A model generated the notes under the pieces. That model did no database searches. It saw only the letters and a program-made list of their open reading frames with translations, and was not told the DNA's origin. This document shows positions 46,080 through 59,449 of a stretch of DNA of 64,000 bases, in pieces. Every line of letters starts with the position of its first letter. Positions within the stretch are counted from its first letter, which is position 1. The position numbers were made by a program, and so were the translations under genes. The stretch lies in contig BSYO01000020.1 in NCBI GenBank assembly GCA_033239525.1, forward strand, positions 11,968,308 to 12,032,307, written 5' to 3'. This DNA comes from Nepenthes gracilis (lineage: Eukaryota; Streptophyta; Magnoliopsida; Caryophyllales; Nepenthaceae).

Positions 46080-48509
46080 TGTGACGGAATAGATTTTTTT
46101 TTATTCATCATTCGCAACACAGGATCACAGATACCATATAGGACCCATATACTTTTAACCATAAGAAGTATATCGGAAGTTACTCTAATATCTTGCGGAA
46201 ACATTCATATTCATTCCAAAATATTCATTTTCGAATACATAATAAAAAATGTCTAACTATAAAAGTTCATGAATAATAATCAAGTCATTACAATGATATT
46301 CTCCAAAATAAGCTTCCGAGTCTTTAATAATTCTTCAGACAAGCTCTAATCACTCTAACTCGTCAGGCACAAGCTCTAAAGTTTCATCTGTAGGGGCAAA
46401 ATAGAAAATAGTGAGCCGGATCTCAACAAGTACATGCCGATTTCCATAAAACATTTGTGTTGTTAGGCAGATGCATAAATATCAATAAACAGTAACGGAT
46501 TGGAAAACTGAAGTAATCAATGCAGGAAAATCAGAACAGAATCATATGCAATACTGTAATTAATACTTAGCCGGATGAAGATTGAACAGAAGGTCAGAGC
46601 ATAAAACAGAGTCGGTTTCGTTATAAAAGTCTCTTTTTATTCTTCTGCTTGCGGAGGGGCATTAATCGAGGATAAATTATATTCAGTCAACATAATCCAA
46701 GGCCGATAACTGAACAGAAGTATCCCATCTCGTGGGATCGGTGTGCCACCCGAAGGTAGGCCAGAAACTATGCTTTCCTCCTGACCGTAACGCCCCAAAG
46801 ACAAGGCGGGTCACAAATAACTTCATGGACAGAGTTATCCTCGATTACTACCGTAAAGTTCTAAGGCATGTCGGAGAACCTTATCTCTCAAATCTAAAGT
46901 CTGAACTGATGGTCTTATCATAAAGTCGGTTTACATTTTCTTTGTTATTATTCCAGATGGCCATGTCATAAGCCGGTTTCAAATTTATCATGTAATGCCG
47001 ATTTCCATTTTTGTATGCAAAAGTCGAGTTCAAATTTATGCATTGCCAGTTTCATGCTTTACCTAAAGCCGAGTTTCGTTTTACATGCAAAGAGCAGAGT
47101 TCAATATATGCATACCGGTTTTATGTTTCTACACACGGGGCCGATTTTGTATGCAAAAGGGCCGGTTTCGATTTCCATGCAAAAGGGCCGGTTTTGATTT
47201 TCATGTGAGGGCTGATTTCGTTTTCAACATACAAAAGGGCCGGTTTCCATTTCCTTGCAAAAAGGGCCGATTTTGATTTCATGCGAAGGCCGGTTTTGAT
47301 TTCCATGCAAAAGGTCCGATCGTGATTTTCACAAGGATAAGCCGATTTAGATCTAGCGTGCAAACAGGCCGATTTTGATTTTCAGATTTAGCATGCAAGC
47401 AGGCCGATTCTGATTTTCACAAGGGTAGGCCGATTTAGCCGATTCTGATTTTCACAACGGTAGGCCGGTTCAGATTTATCATGCAAGCAGGCCGATTTTG
47501 ATTTTCACAAGGGTAGGCCGGTTCAGATTCATCATGCAAGCAGGCCGATTCTGATTTTCTCAAGGGTAGGCCGGTTTCGATTGTGCAGGCAGGCCGATTT
47601 TGATAAGGGCCGGTTTTGATTTTACCATACGAATGGGCCGATTTCGATTTCAATGAAGTGGAGGCCGGTTTCATTTTCATCAAGAGGGGAGGCGGATCTT
47701 GTTTTCATGCAAAGGGAACCGGTTGTGATTTCATGAAGTGGAGGCCGGTTTCATTTTATGATGCAATGCCGGTTTCGATGCTTACAATGCCGATTTCATT
47801 TTTAGTCCGGATTTTATGTAATTTCGGTTTAAGCAGGAAACAAAAGGTAGAAACAGAGAACATAAACTAATTATGAAATCCATCATATCGTAAATACAAC
47901 TTAAGCAGTAATTTTAAAACGGTAAGCATTTTAAATCGGAAGGGGAAACACTAGCAGTTTTTCTTAAAACTGGACATTGGAAACGGAAGAATACTTAAGG
48001 ATCTGGACTTGAAAAGGGTAAAGTATACTTGCAATATTCTTAAAGCATGAACTTTAAAACTAGATACAAAACAAAACTTAAAAAGGTTAGCGTCTGAAGT
48101 AACTTGCCTGAGAGTTGATTGCCTAATATTACCGTCTTGAAGTTTTCTCCTTCACTCCCTCCTTTCTACTTGTATTGACACTTGTTACTCTAACTGAAGC
48201 TGGTATATATAGAAGAGAGGTTAGGTGGAGTAAGTGGGGGTAGTTTACCTACCCGAGTACTTTTTGTCAGATTGTAATGAGGCAGTTTACTTACCCAATT
48301 TGGTTATGATTTAGTTGGATTCTAACTAAATAATAACTTGGCTTTTTTTTGGCTTTAGTTGCCAACCATTTTCTTGCGGGCATTTTTATTCAAGACCAGT
48401 CATCCTTCACTCAAAGCCGATCATCATTTTATTAGGCTGGTCGACCTTCATTCAAGGCAGGTCATCATTTTAATCCCCATTTTAGGCCCTTTTGATTTTG
48501 GTTCTCACA
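46080..48509 (-). mobile_element. Solo LTR, 2430 bp, TSD CAAAG
   Basis: The element is bounded by CAAAG at 46075-46079 and 48510-48514 and splits the RNase H frame. In minus orientation it begins TGTGAGAACC and ends CTATTCCGTCACA. It has a TATATATA box (plus-strand 48204-48211) and AGGCAAGT (plus-strand 48102-48109). It is a relative of 14373-17189, with shared stretches near both ends. There is no coding region and no second LTR. Confidence 0.88.
46975..47830. repeat. GGCCGGTTT minisatellite inside the LTR
   Basis: About 30 units of 24-37 bp have the core GGCCGGTTTTGATTT followed by TCATGCAAAAG or TCACAAGGGTA. Some pairs alternate two unit types (47400-47580), which points to higher-order duplication. 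The many overlapping ORFs here are products of the repeat. Confidence 0.88.
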
Positions 48510-48514
48510 CAAAG

Positions 48515-50060
48515 AGTGTTGGCCAAGAACCTAATCATCTACAACAACTCAAAACTGGTTATCAACCAAGCCACGGAAGTTTTCAAGCTTCCAACCCTCA
48601 ACTTTTCAAGTATCTCTCCAAAGTTCAAAGCTTGACTTTAGCGTTCGACGGTGTGGAGGTGATCCACATCCTGAGGGAAGAGAACAAGAAAGTAGACTGA
48701 CTTGCAAAGGCCGTAACAACTGAAGACCCTAAGCAGTACATACGAGAAATGTATGAAGTACTCGGAATTCCCACCATATACCAACCAAAGCTAGAGATGA
48801 TGTAGATAACTGGTACTGAAAATTGAATGACTCCTTACATAAAATATCTATCTGACGACACATTACCAGAGAACTCGGATAAGGCTAATCGTGTAAAAAA
48901 GGCAACATGTCGGTATACCATCATAAATGAAAAGTTGTATCGATATTGATACTTCGTCTCATACCTACGGTGTCTCACGCCAGAAGAAGCTGACTATGCA
49001 TTGGGAGAGGTACACCTTGGCATTTACCGATCCCATGGTTGAGGTAAGAAGCTCATTTTCAAACTCATACAGTAAGGTTACTACTATCCCATCATGAAGT
49101 GTGACGCCATGGACTTTGTATGAAAATGTGATGACTACTAGATCCACAAGAACTTCACCCATCAATAACATACAGAGCAACGAGCCATGCAGTCACCCTA
49201 TTCATCCGCACAATGGGAGAGGATATCCTCGGATAGAGGAAGTTTATGATTGGCGGGGTTGACTATTTCATAAAGTCAGTCGAGGCTATCCCTCTAGCTT
49301 GGATCACCGAACAGAATGTAACAAAATTCGTCCGTCAGAGTATTGTATGTAAACTCAGTATTCCAAAAGTCATAGTGACCAACAATAGAACCCAATTCAC
49401 AGTAACCAGTTCACAAAATATTGTGCTAACTTGAGGATAATATTGGTTCACACCTCCATTGCCTACTCGCAAACCAACGGATAAGTATAGGTTTCCAACT
49501 ACATACTACTACATGGTTTAAAAATAAAGTTGGAAGGTGATGGGGGCTTCCAGGCGGGCGAATTGCCATTTTTATTATCGTCCTACAGGATAACGCCTAA
49601 AGAGTTAACAACTGAAACGCCCTTCAGCCTGTGCTATGGGACTGAGGCTATCATTCCTGTAGAGGTTGGACTGCCCAACCTTTGGGTTGAATGTTTTGAC
49701 CCACTCAACAACTATCAGAGATTTTGGAAAAATCTTGATCGAGTTTAAGAGATTTGGGACATGGCACGTTTACAGACGGTAATCTACCAGTAATGAATTG
49801 TCAGATATTATAATAAGAAGGTAAAAGCGCGCCAGTTTGAATTGGGAGATTTAGTCCTATGAAGCATTGAAGCGATTGGCGAGAATGCCAACCAGAACAA
49901 CCTTTCACCCAATTAGGAAGGGCATTTCCTCGTCTCGGCCATTCTCCAAAATGAGGAGTGCAAGTTACAAACTCAGAATTGCAAACTTGTCCCTAGGACA
50001 TGAAATGCTTCTTTTCTCAAGAAGTATTATCAGTAAATGTATTAATGTCCAGGTAAAGTT
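48515..50060 (+). pseudogene. Tat-like RNase H end and integrase
   Basis: RNase H resumes after the insertion (YQPSHGSFQASNPQLFKYLS, then VEVIHILREENKKVD). The integrase zinc-binding part is degraded near 48970-49170 (TPEEADYALGEVHLGIYRSHG). The core has VDYFIKSVEAIPLAWITEQN at 49258, and IPKVIVTNNRTQF, where the second catalytic Asp is Asn. Further on are LPFLLSSYRITPKELTTETP and YGTEAIIPVEVGLPN. The C-terminal part ends near 50035 (KARQFELGDLVL ... ASFLKKYYQ). Many stops. Confidence 0.82.
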
Positions 50061-50180
50061 AACATGCATCATTTGGAATACTTATAAAATGTGCTACATT
50101 TTATCAATAAAATGATTATTCATTTATTCATTGTTCATGTGAATATTTGTTTGTCATTTTAAAAATTGTATGGCCTAGGC

Positions 50181-52569
50181 TGTAATACCCCAATATTTTG
50201 ACTCGAATTATCAAATTAGTTTAATAATAGATAATATTATATTTTAATAAATATTAATAATAGGTCATTAATTATATTAATAAATAATAATGAGTAATAA
50301 TAATAAATATTAATAATTAATAATAATAAATTTAATAAAATATATAAGGTATTAATAATATAAATAATAATAATAAATAAAATGTTTAATGTTTAAATAA
50401 TTAATATAATAAATCATATTAAAATGTAATTAATAATAAGTAATAATAATAAAACGTGTAACGTTTATAATAATAATAATTAATGATAATAAAGGCCACC
50501 TCATCCCCTTCTTCTCGATTCTTACTTCTGCCATTTTCATCTCTTCCTCTCTCTCTCTTGTTCTCTACGTTTGCCTCATCTCCCTCTTCCTCCTGCTGAC
50601 GCCTCACTCAACCGTTTCACACTCGTTACCAAATCTGAAGGCGTTTTTCGACGATTTGGTTTCTTGGCCATTTACTGAGTCAACCTTGGTAGTGGCGTAT
50701 AGATAGAGGCATGCGGTAGTGATGCTGATCGTCTAAGCCTATCGTCTGGAGCTGTGGTCGCCGTTGCAAGCTTGAGCCGAGAAGGTGTCGCCGTTGTCAA
50801 TCAGTGCCGGAGCCAACATCACAAACCCTTGTCGTCGCCGACCCTAGCTGCCGTTATACCTTAACCGTCACTCTTCAATTAGGCAAGTAAAACTCCTCTC
50901 TCTTTTGCAAGTAACTATTCTATTAATTTGCAGCCGATCCGTTCTCCTCTCTCTAAGTTAATCGTATTCTTCCCTAATGAAATTAAATTAGTGATGTATG
51001 TAGAAATTGATATAAAGATTGAATTCGGAAGAACAGAGCTTGGTGCTCTATTGGTCGTTGGCGCTATAATTGAAGGTTTTGGGGAATCAGATGTACGTAT
51101 ATATCTATATGTGGATGTGTATGTAAATAAATAAATAAATATATATATATATATATATATATATCTATCTATGTGTAAATATATGTGTATTGCTGCGTGC
51201 AGATGCGGGTGAGTGTGAGCACTGTGCGTGGTGGGTGTGTGTACTGCTGCGTGGCAGTGTGTGTTGTGTGGCAGTGTGTGTTGGCAGAATATATATATAT
51301 ATATATATGGGTTCGTATGTATATGTATGTGTATATGTGGTTTGCATATATATATATACATATGGCAAAATGTGTTTATATAAATTTATGCATGTGCGTT
51401 TGGTATGCTTGGCAATAATAATAGTCGGTTAAGTGGTAATTTCAATATCTCATTGATGAATTCCGGTACATTATCATTCGTGTTAACTTTATTGGTGTAC
51501 GTACATTTTATTGACACTATATGACTCAATTGAGAAGAGAGTATGAAAATACTAAAATATCGAGTTGAATGAGAGGCTACGGAACCTTAGTATAGTCTAC
51601 ACTTTTTCGATACTGAATCCCATGTTCGAAAGTTAAGGTCGTTTGGATGGATACTTATGATCCTGTGAATCAGTTTGTGAGATATCAACGGATATAATAC
51701 CGTGGTGGTGCTGGGTTTGGTTTGATAATATGAATATTCTATTCCCAAAGGGACGTGAATCAGAAGATTACAGAATATGTGAAGGTTATCCGATGGGATA
51801 ACCAGAATGTTGATTGGATACGGTACTTGTACACTACGGCTGGTAAGTATTATGAGATCATAGGATCGCTTGTCAAACTGGCGAGCACTAGAACCTTGAG
51901 AGTTACCCAGCCATGGGTGGGTTGTGGCCTGAGGGTCCACAGTGATGTATAAGGTCCGAGGAGACTTTTGTGATATCTCGTATAGTGGAGACCTCATTTG
52001 TGAAGGGTTTGATGGAACCTATGCCGTGATTGATACTCGATTCTGTGGAATCTAATTTGCATCTCTAATGATTTGTTGTCATATGGCCCCTGAGTCGTGG
52101 ATTCAACAAGTTGTTGAATCTAGGATAATTGTTTATTTATTTGATGTACTTATTATACTATTAATATCCAAGAAGTTTTATTACATTCGGTTATTTTATT
52201 TATTTATTTACTTGTTGGGCCTTAGGCTCATCCTTGCGTTTTATTGGCTCCAGAGTGAAGTTGTGACAGGTTAGAAGAAATTAAGCTGTTATTGAGGAAT
52301 TTCTGGGTAGAGATGATCTTGGGAATAGAAGCTCGTGACAGAAAGTTTTAGAGCTAGTTCGATTAGTCGATGTTTTATTTAGTTGTGTTATTGAGACTGC
52401 GTTCCTATTATCATAATTTTGTAGATATTTATTATCTTTAAAAAATTTATTATGAGAATTATGATTATTATGTTTTATTGAGTTGTGCATTTATGAGGTT
52501 ATTTATGATTTTGAGTTTTCACGTTACTGTTTCTTGTCGGATTAGGTGACTCGGGCTCGGGGTGTCACA
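50181..52569 (+). mobile_element. Solo LTR, 2389 bp, TSD TAGGC
   Basis: The element is bounded by TAGGC at 50176-50180 and 52570-52574. It runs TGTAATACCCC...CTCGGGGTGTCACA. AGGCAAGT is at 50881-50888, after a GC-richer leader (50500-50880). A (TA)n/(GTGT) microsatellite cluster lies at 51138-51360, with ORFs that are artefacts of it. There is no coding region. The ends are those of long-LTR gypsy elements. Confidence 0.88.
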
Positions 52570-52574
52570 TAGGC

Positions 52575-53450
52575 TGCCCCTAAATCAGGTAAAGTACTTT
52601 CACCTGTCCCTCAAACCATCACTTGGTGGTTAACAAAACCCGATCGTGATATCGAGCGGCTCTAACACGTCAAATTCTAAAAATTGATAACTATATCAAG
52701 CGACCCTTATAAGGCCAAAGACTAAAAACTTGGGGGGCATCCTTAAGAACGAATGTGAAGACCTCTAGCTGAAGGAAATAACATTGTTAGCGGACCATGG
52801 TCCAAAAATTTAAATTAGACACATTAAAACTACGATGCCCTCTTGCATGGCCGAGGGTCAGTAGCCACAAGTGGACGATGGTTTAAGTCACTTCAAGACT
52901 CTGACAATTAAATCTTTAATGCCTGACCAACCTATGTGTATATGTATATATATATATGTATGTATATATGAATAATTAGCAAGGAGAGAGAAAAGAATAC
53001 GGACATAATTTTCACAAATATAGTTTTATTCCTTTACAAAAAAGCACAAGTATGAGATACAACATTTTATTCCAAGGGAGGATCATTTTGACGCTATAAG
53101 GTCTCCGGTAAAGGCTCCTAGGACTCCACGTCGTCCCTGAGATGGTATAACATGTCTGATCTATTACAAGTGCTGGCGTTCCTTAGATAAAATATGGAAA
53201 TAGAAATGCTTTGAGCCACCATCTTGATGAAGTGTTAGCAAAGATCGATACCGCTCCAATATTTATACTCCATCACTTGCCTAATATCATTCAGACTAAT
53301 CGAGTTTCGAAGTTTGCTCTATGGTCTAAATTTCTGGTCATAAAAAAAAGTACATTTTTACTTCGTCTCAGACAACCCGTGTTCAAGACAAGTAGCGTGC
53401 ACCTTCATGGCGTTGAACTTCTTAATGTAGATTTGAGACAAGAGGCCAGC
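52575..53450 (+). other. 3' non-coding region of the Tat-like element
   Basis: CTTGGGGGGCA at 52728-52738 is a phrase found near the 3' end of Tat-type internal regions. A (TA)n run lies at 52938-52968. The short frame 53211-53462 has no recognised domain. Confidence 0.5.
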
Positions 53451-56400
53451 TGTAAGGATTGAGATTTCAATATTCATAATTCGGTAAATTAAATTAATTT
53501 ATATAAAATTAAGATCAATAAATAGTAAAATTTGGAAGTTAGTAACTCACATCGAAATACGATAAAAATTTATTTTATAAAACCGCCATCACATTTGGTT
53601 AATAAATGATAGAATGTATGATACAAAAGTAATTCGGTTACTAAATTTGAAAATCAATTAATAATCAAATCAATTTCGGTTGACCACAAGATAACTCGGT
53701 CACCAAATTTGCACCCAATTAGTAACCAAACTTGATCCGATTAATTAAATATAGCTCAAAATAAATAAGAATTAAATCGCTAGACTCGGTTTGTAAGCAA
53801 ATAAGTTTCGGTTGATCAAATTAGTGTTCCGGCGGACCCGAAACCAGCACGAAAGCTGCTGAAACTTTCGAACAACAACCTAACTAAAATTTATGATCAA
53901 AATTAATATTTCGAAGAACATAAAAGTATCTAAGAAAAATTTTATACACTTAAATAAAATTAGAAGAAGTATAAAATTTAGGAGCTAACAAATACTATAA
54001 TAAATTAAATTAATTTTAATATACCCTTAACAATTAAATTTTAATTGAATTTGATGGACACATGTTACCTCTTCATAATCCAACACTTAGAAAAATTTGG
54101 ATGAAGAAAAGGAAAAGAAGAAAAAAGAAGAAAAAATGAGAGGCGCGCACACACACGTGCACATGTAATGTAAACAAATAAAAAAAGAGAGAAATAATTT
54201 TGTATGGAAAAAAAATTAGTGAAACACTTGTCACTTTAGGAGGTTTAACATGTATTAAAATAACCACAAATAGAGTTCTAACAAGTGGCTTATTAAGGAG
54301 AAAACAACTCACTCCATGCAGAGGGTGCGTCATCCTTGAATAATCAAGGAATTGCCACTTATTGGGGCATGTGGCAACTCCTAAAAATTTTACCAATGAA
54401 TCATCAATTTAGAAGGAAAATAAATCTAGAAATTCATAAAAAAAATTAGAAAAAAATGGAGAGACAAAAGAGAGAAAAGAGAGGCCAAACAAGGGAGGAA
54501 AGCTAAACCGAGAGAAGGGTTAGCAGCTTGGTGTAGGAACTTTCAAATCTAAATTAATTTAGGAAAGAACTTCTATCCCACTTTGATTTTTTTTAAAGTA
54601 TTATCGATCCAATACTTTAAAGTCTCACCGAATCTATATTAGAATGAGCAAAGTTCAGCAATATGTCAAAATAAAATTTTGTTGCTAGACCCTGTTGCAC
54701 CATACTGATATTTGAATTTTTACATGCCTTATTGATCTATTCATGCCATAAAATTTTTACTGGATATACTTTAAAATGTTAGCTAAATTTGTATATTTTT
54801 ATTCTAGAATAATCCTTACCGTTACTATACTAGAGTAGCTAAGATTCAGAAACATGTATAATGAAGTTGGTTTTGTAACCTGCTGTTATGCTTGCTAATA
54901 TGCTAATTTTTATATACTATTAATGGCTGACTTATCCCATGAAAATTTTAGTGAAGAAACTTTAATCTGTTGGATAAATTACCATATTTTTATTTTGAAA
55001 TAATACATCACAAAATCAACCGGTTCAATGAAAACAGAGCAGCTACTAATGCAGAATTTGGCTACTATTTTTACCAAGGTTTAGGCCGATTCAAACTCTA
55101 CAAAAATTATATAAGGTACTTCAATGAACTGACAATATGTCATAAAATTACTGTAATTTTATCAACTCAAAATTTGTCCGATTTAGCCCAAAGAAAAGGA
55201 AGCGTCACCGAATCGGACAGAAGCAAAGCTATGCATGTAAGATCAGTGCATAATTTTAAATCGGGGAAGAATAAAATTGGAAGATTCATATGAACTGGTC
55301 CAAAATTATGTAATGATTCTCAAAATGTATAGAAAATAATTTTTTATAGTAATTTAATTATTGAATCGGATCCAAAATGACAGCCGATGTTGAAACTGAC
55401 AGTTTGAGAAAATCATGCCAAACTAGCCTCCATCTGACCACCAAACCAGCTCAACATTGGTCTCTAACTAGTTAATACCCTTATTAAGATTGTTTAAAAT
55501 CGGCTCATGAAAATGGGTTGAATGGACCACTAAATCGGATCTCCAAATGAGCAATAGAACCCTGCATCCATGTGGATGCTGAATCTGGCAGTCCATTTGA
55601 TAGACTGAACCGGCCATCAACCGGTTGAACCAGCAGTCAACCTGGTCATATTATTTAGTACTAGGGTTGATCTATCACCATGTAAAATGGTTTTCAAAAA
55701 TACTTTGATTTGGTGGCTGAACCAGCCCCCAGATTCTAAATTGCCACTAAACCGGCCGATTTGCACTTAATTGCCTATCTTGCGAATTTAGTGTGAACCA
55801 ACTATGAAATAAATAATAAACTGGCCATATATAATATGTTAAATTAGTAATCAAGTGATACATCTTGTAAATCGATTAGCCATTATAAGAAGCAGATGTT
55901 AAAAATATTTAATGAACAAGTTTCTAAGGAACTGGCTAATTTGGTAAGTGAACAGGTCTTTACATATGCTCATTTAAAATAATGAACCGGCTACCTATTA
56001 TATGGATAATGGTGAACCGATTCACATGATATAATTGGCAGAATATTATGAAAAGCTAAACTGATCCATAAACCAAATTTGTGATTAAACCGATTAAAGA
56101 GATAAAATGAAACCGAACCGGTTAGTGAATTGGTAAATTGTGAAATTTATGGATTGAAAATTAAATAATAAATTGTCTAAAAATAAGTGCAACATATGTT
56201 AAAATATATACGAACTTATGTTATACATTTATATGATTTTATAATGGAAATATACGATGTGTTTTATCGTAATTTCATTACAAATGTATATGATATGTTT
56301 ATACAAGAGTGGAAGCCAATATGATACCAAGGAAATATAAATTTTCTCTAAGATGAGAAAATTTAGAAGAAAAAGTAAGATTATAAATAATGGCTTTTGC

Positions 56401-57250
56401 TACGAAATTTTAAGAAGTAAAGAAACTGAACCAAGGATTTATTTTAGCGGATAATATTATCTGGCATGCCTTAGTATATTATATTGCAAATCGTTGTCTG
56501 AATAAGTATCGCTGTATAATTTTGACCTCGTCTACCAGGAGATAATAGGTAGTACCATCCTATTTTCGGGATAAAAATAATGAAGATAAGGCCTTTGATT
56601 TAAGTTGAGTAAACATAATCCATCCTGTCTTCGAGATGTAAATAAGGAAGAAAGTATTGTTGTATTATGCGATTTTGGCACTTGATTGTATAGAGTAAAC
56701 ACAATCTAAATATCGATCAAATATTCCATTAGCTGGTAAGGCCTACTAGCCATGGTTCTTCAAGATATATAATGTAAGAATGTGCTGATAAATAATAAGG
56801 ATTAAGTGCAAGAAAAAGAAAAACCAATTACATCATGAAAATGTTCTAAAAGTATATATATATTTTTACATGTATCATAATCTATATTCCTCCTTATGAA
56901 TTATTTTAAAGATAAATATGCATGTCTTTGACTATTATGTTCTTATTGAGCAATTGACTCACTCTCTTACTGTTTTTTTCCCTCCGGATACTTCACAAGA
57001 GTTCAAACTTGGTAAATAAAAGTAAAGAAAAACTAATAAGTGTGCGGTAATCTGTAATGATGTAATTGGTTTAGTTTAAGTAATGATATAAAAACTTGTA
57101 CTTTATAAGTATCCCGAAATGTAATTTTTAGTATTGGTAGTTTAGAAATTTGTTCGCAAATTTCTTATGGTTATCTTGTAAGTTTCTGGTATAATTTTTA
57201 TATGATGAGTTTAAAATTTTAGTTAGTATCTTCCTTATCACAAGCTGACA
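53451..57250 (+). repeat. LTR-like block, about 3.8 kb
   Basis: It starts TGTAAGGATTG, ends CACAAGCTGACA, and contains many short CCGGTT/AACCGG words (53600-56150). The segment GAGCAATTGACTCACTCTCT near 56958 parallels GAGCTGTTAGCTCACTTTTG near 63426 in the block at 60248-64000, and the lengths are close (3800 and 3753 bp). The 5-bp flanks (CCAGC, TTATA) do not match, so the boundaries are uncertain. No gene is seen. Confidence 0.45.
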
Positions 57251-57270
57251 TTATATTATGGTCGAATGAA

Positions 57271-59395
57271 TGTCAGAGCCATTGATGATTGGTCTTGTTT
57301 TGAATCCCGTGTAATATGATTTATTATGATTTACCAAATTATTAAGATAAGTACATGTTCCCTATGATTAAAACGGATATAAGAATACATGACGTGACAC
57401 CAGCTATGGAGATAAGACGATGCGTTAACTCTTAAAGTTACAAAAAAGAATAAGTTAAAAACCACAAAACAAATAACAAAGGAATTCAAATGAAGTTCGG
57501 TCAATACCTTAGAGAAGAATGAGCTTCCTATGATAGCATCCTTTGTAGGAACCTCCAAAACTTCTTGGACTTATGGTTCCAAGGCTCTGCAACGACCACC
57601 TCAGTCCCCTCACTAACTCCTTTAGCAAAAACTTTCTCCCAGACCTCAAACACTGGGAGCGGGGAACTAGACACTCCAACTGCTCCCTTGGATACTGCTT
57701 CCCCCTCAGCTTCGGACACAAGGGTCAGCAAGCATGGCACATCTGTTATGACGGACCAAGTCCTAATTTCGTTATTAATCTTAATCATACTTAATTATCT
57801 CTTTAATTATTAAATGGACCGATAATATGATCACTTGACCAACTGGACATGAAATCACGTTGATACCATGACCGACTAAAAATAAATATACAACAGGTCG
57901 ATATTCATAGGATCCAAAAGCCTTGCCATGATAAAGGTGGCGCTGACATCGATCCAATAACATGACGACATCAGACCATGTTAAGGAAAATATGCCTGTC
58001 AAGGCTAAAATCTACGGAAGCTAAATTTTTCATACAGTCAATCGAACGAATTTTGACATCATCAACCGGTATCATATCATCGACCCGCTGACCTGGAAAT
58101 CGAATTTATTTATAGCCATATACCACTATTGTCTAAACACATACAAAAATTGTTCAAGGTTAACATGACATATAAACCTATATCGGACAACACAATACAA
58201 CACCTTAGCCCTCTCATTGTTTTTCGAAAACCAAATTACATCACAAATCGAGGCCTAGAATTGGAATTAATTACATTACAGCCATTAAATACATCAACAT
58301 TGTCCAAAAACATAAGCCAATAGGAACCATTCATGGGAATATAAACTAAAGCTTCTCGGTTTTCACTCCTACTCATCCAATAAATATTCATGCATCTTAT
58401 CCGAAGGGTTAGTAAATAGTAAGAGAGTGAGCCTATTTCTTCGAGTTGTTGAAATATGCAGCTTATCTTACAAATCCACAACGTATATATTGTAAACTTT
58501 CAAGAATAAGTGAAATACTATATGAATTTGAGGCATAAAACGTTCAAATTTCAGCATTAGTTCAATAAATAGTGCAGAAATTTAGCTTATTAATTTCCTC
58601 AGCAGGTTACTTAAGCATGTAGAGCATTTTTATACAAAAATTCAGTACATGCAGAGGGTTAAATCCAAATTTTTGGGCATGCAACAGTTTATATACAAAA
58701 TTTAAATATTGAAGAGCATTGTAACATAAAATCAGAACATGCATGAAATTATAGTATAAAATTTTAGCACATATAGTTACTATACTTAATTTAAACATGA
58801 AACTCATGAAATGCCTCTACAAAATCATGAAATATGGACATACATGCTTAACATACACATATAAACTTTAAAATCATGACTTGAGCGAGTATTTGAACAA
58901 AAATACTCAATAGAAACAGCAAAGAATTATAACAAGAGAAGAAAGAGCTTAAAGTGCACTTGCCTTGGTTTGGATTTATTCAAATCCTAACTTGAATTAC
59001 CTCAAATTTGAGCTTCTTGGCATTATCTCTCTTCCTCTCTCTTCTCCTTGTCTCTCTCTAACTCTAAAAATCACAGTCGAAATGACAGAAACGAGCGCAA
59101 GTGTCCTATTTATAACAAAGTGGCGCTTGAGCGCCACTCAGGTGAGCTTCAGCCACCGCGATTTTGGATGCGCTCGAGCACCCTTCAGCACCAGGGTCTT
59201 TGTTTTCTGGGCTCGAGCTCGTGTCAGGCCTGTTTAGACTCAAACCCAAATTCAGGCATGCATTAGACTCAAATTTAGTTAGCCCAATTTGACTCTTTTA
59301 ACCCAAAGTTTTTTTCTATATCATTTGACCTAAATTTTAATTATATTAGTTTAATTAATCATAATTATAATAAATTTGAAGATTTGGGCCTTACA
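57271..59395 (-). repeat. 3' LTR of a Tekay-like gypsy element (2125 bp)
   Basis: On the minus strand it begins TGTAAGGCCC right after a polypurine tract and ends GGCTCTGACA at 57271, an imperfect inverted match. TTATAAATAG (plus-strand 59106-59115) is a good TATA box, with CGCTCGAGC motifs 56-105 bp upstream and AGGCAAGT downstream (plus-strand 58958-58965). The 57271 end is the less certain one: TGTCAGAGCC there could also be read as a changed tRNA primer site in plus orientation. Confidence 0.65.
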
Positions 59396-59410
59396 ATCCT
59401 CCCATCCTTG
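59396..59410 (-). promoter_or_regulatory. polypurine tract of the Tekay-like element
   Basis: On the minus strand CAAGGATGGGAGGAT directly precedes TGTAAGGCCC. It follows GACAAAATTTCTA, as is typical of this lineage. Confidence 0.8.
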
Positions 59411-59449
59411 TAGAAATTTTGTCCTCAAAATTTAATAATAATTACGTAC

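Larger units (their letters stand above)
44606..53450 (+). mobile_element. Tat-like Ty3/gypsy remnant, split by two solo LTRs
   Basis: Coding remnants (RT, RNase H, integrase) run in plus orientation through 44625-46079 and 48515-50060. They are followed by a non-coding 3' region to about 53450 with the Tat-typical CTTGGGGGGCA at 52728-52738. Insertions at 46080-48509 and 50181-52569 split it cleanly, each with a perfect 5-bp duplication. No gag or protease is present and the 5' end abuts an antisense fragment, so the element is truncated. Its own LTRs are not securely identified. Many stops are present. Confidence 0.8.

Noticed and set aside
47011..47683. Several overlapping ORFs of 60-82 codons
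   Set aside because: All are translations of the GGCCGG minisatellite in the LTR; repeated units without stops open several frames at once.
50915..51432. ORFs rich in Tyr/Ile or Cys/Val
   Set aside because: They arise from the TA and GTGT microsatellites inside the solo LTR at 50181-52569.
57528..57788. 86-codon minus-strand ORF with an acidic, Val-rich protein
   Set aside because: It lies wholly inside the Tekay-like LTR, overlaps frames on both strands and shows no known domain; probably chance, although it is fairly free of low complexity.
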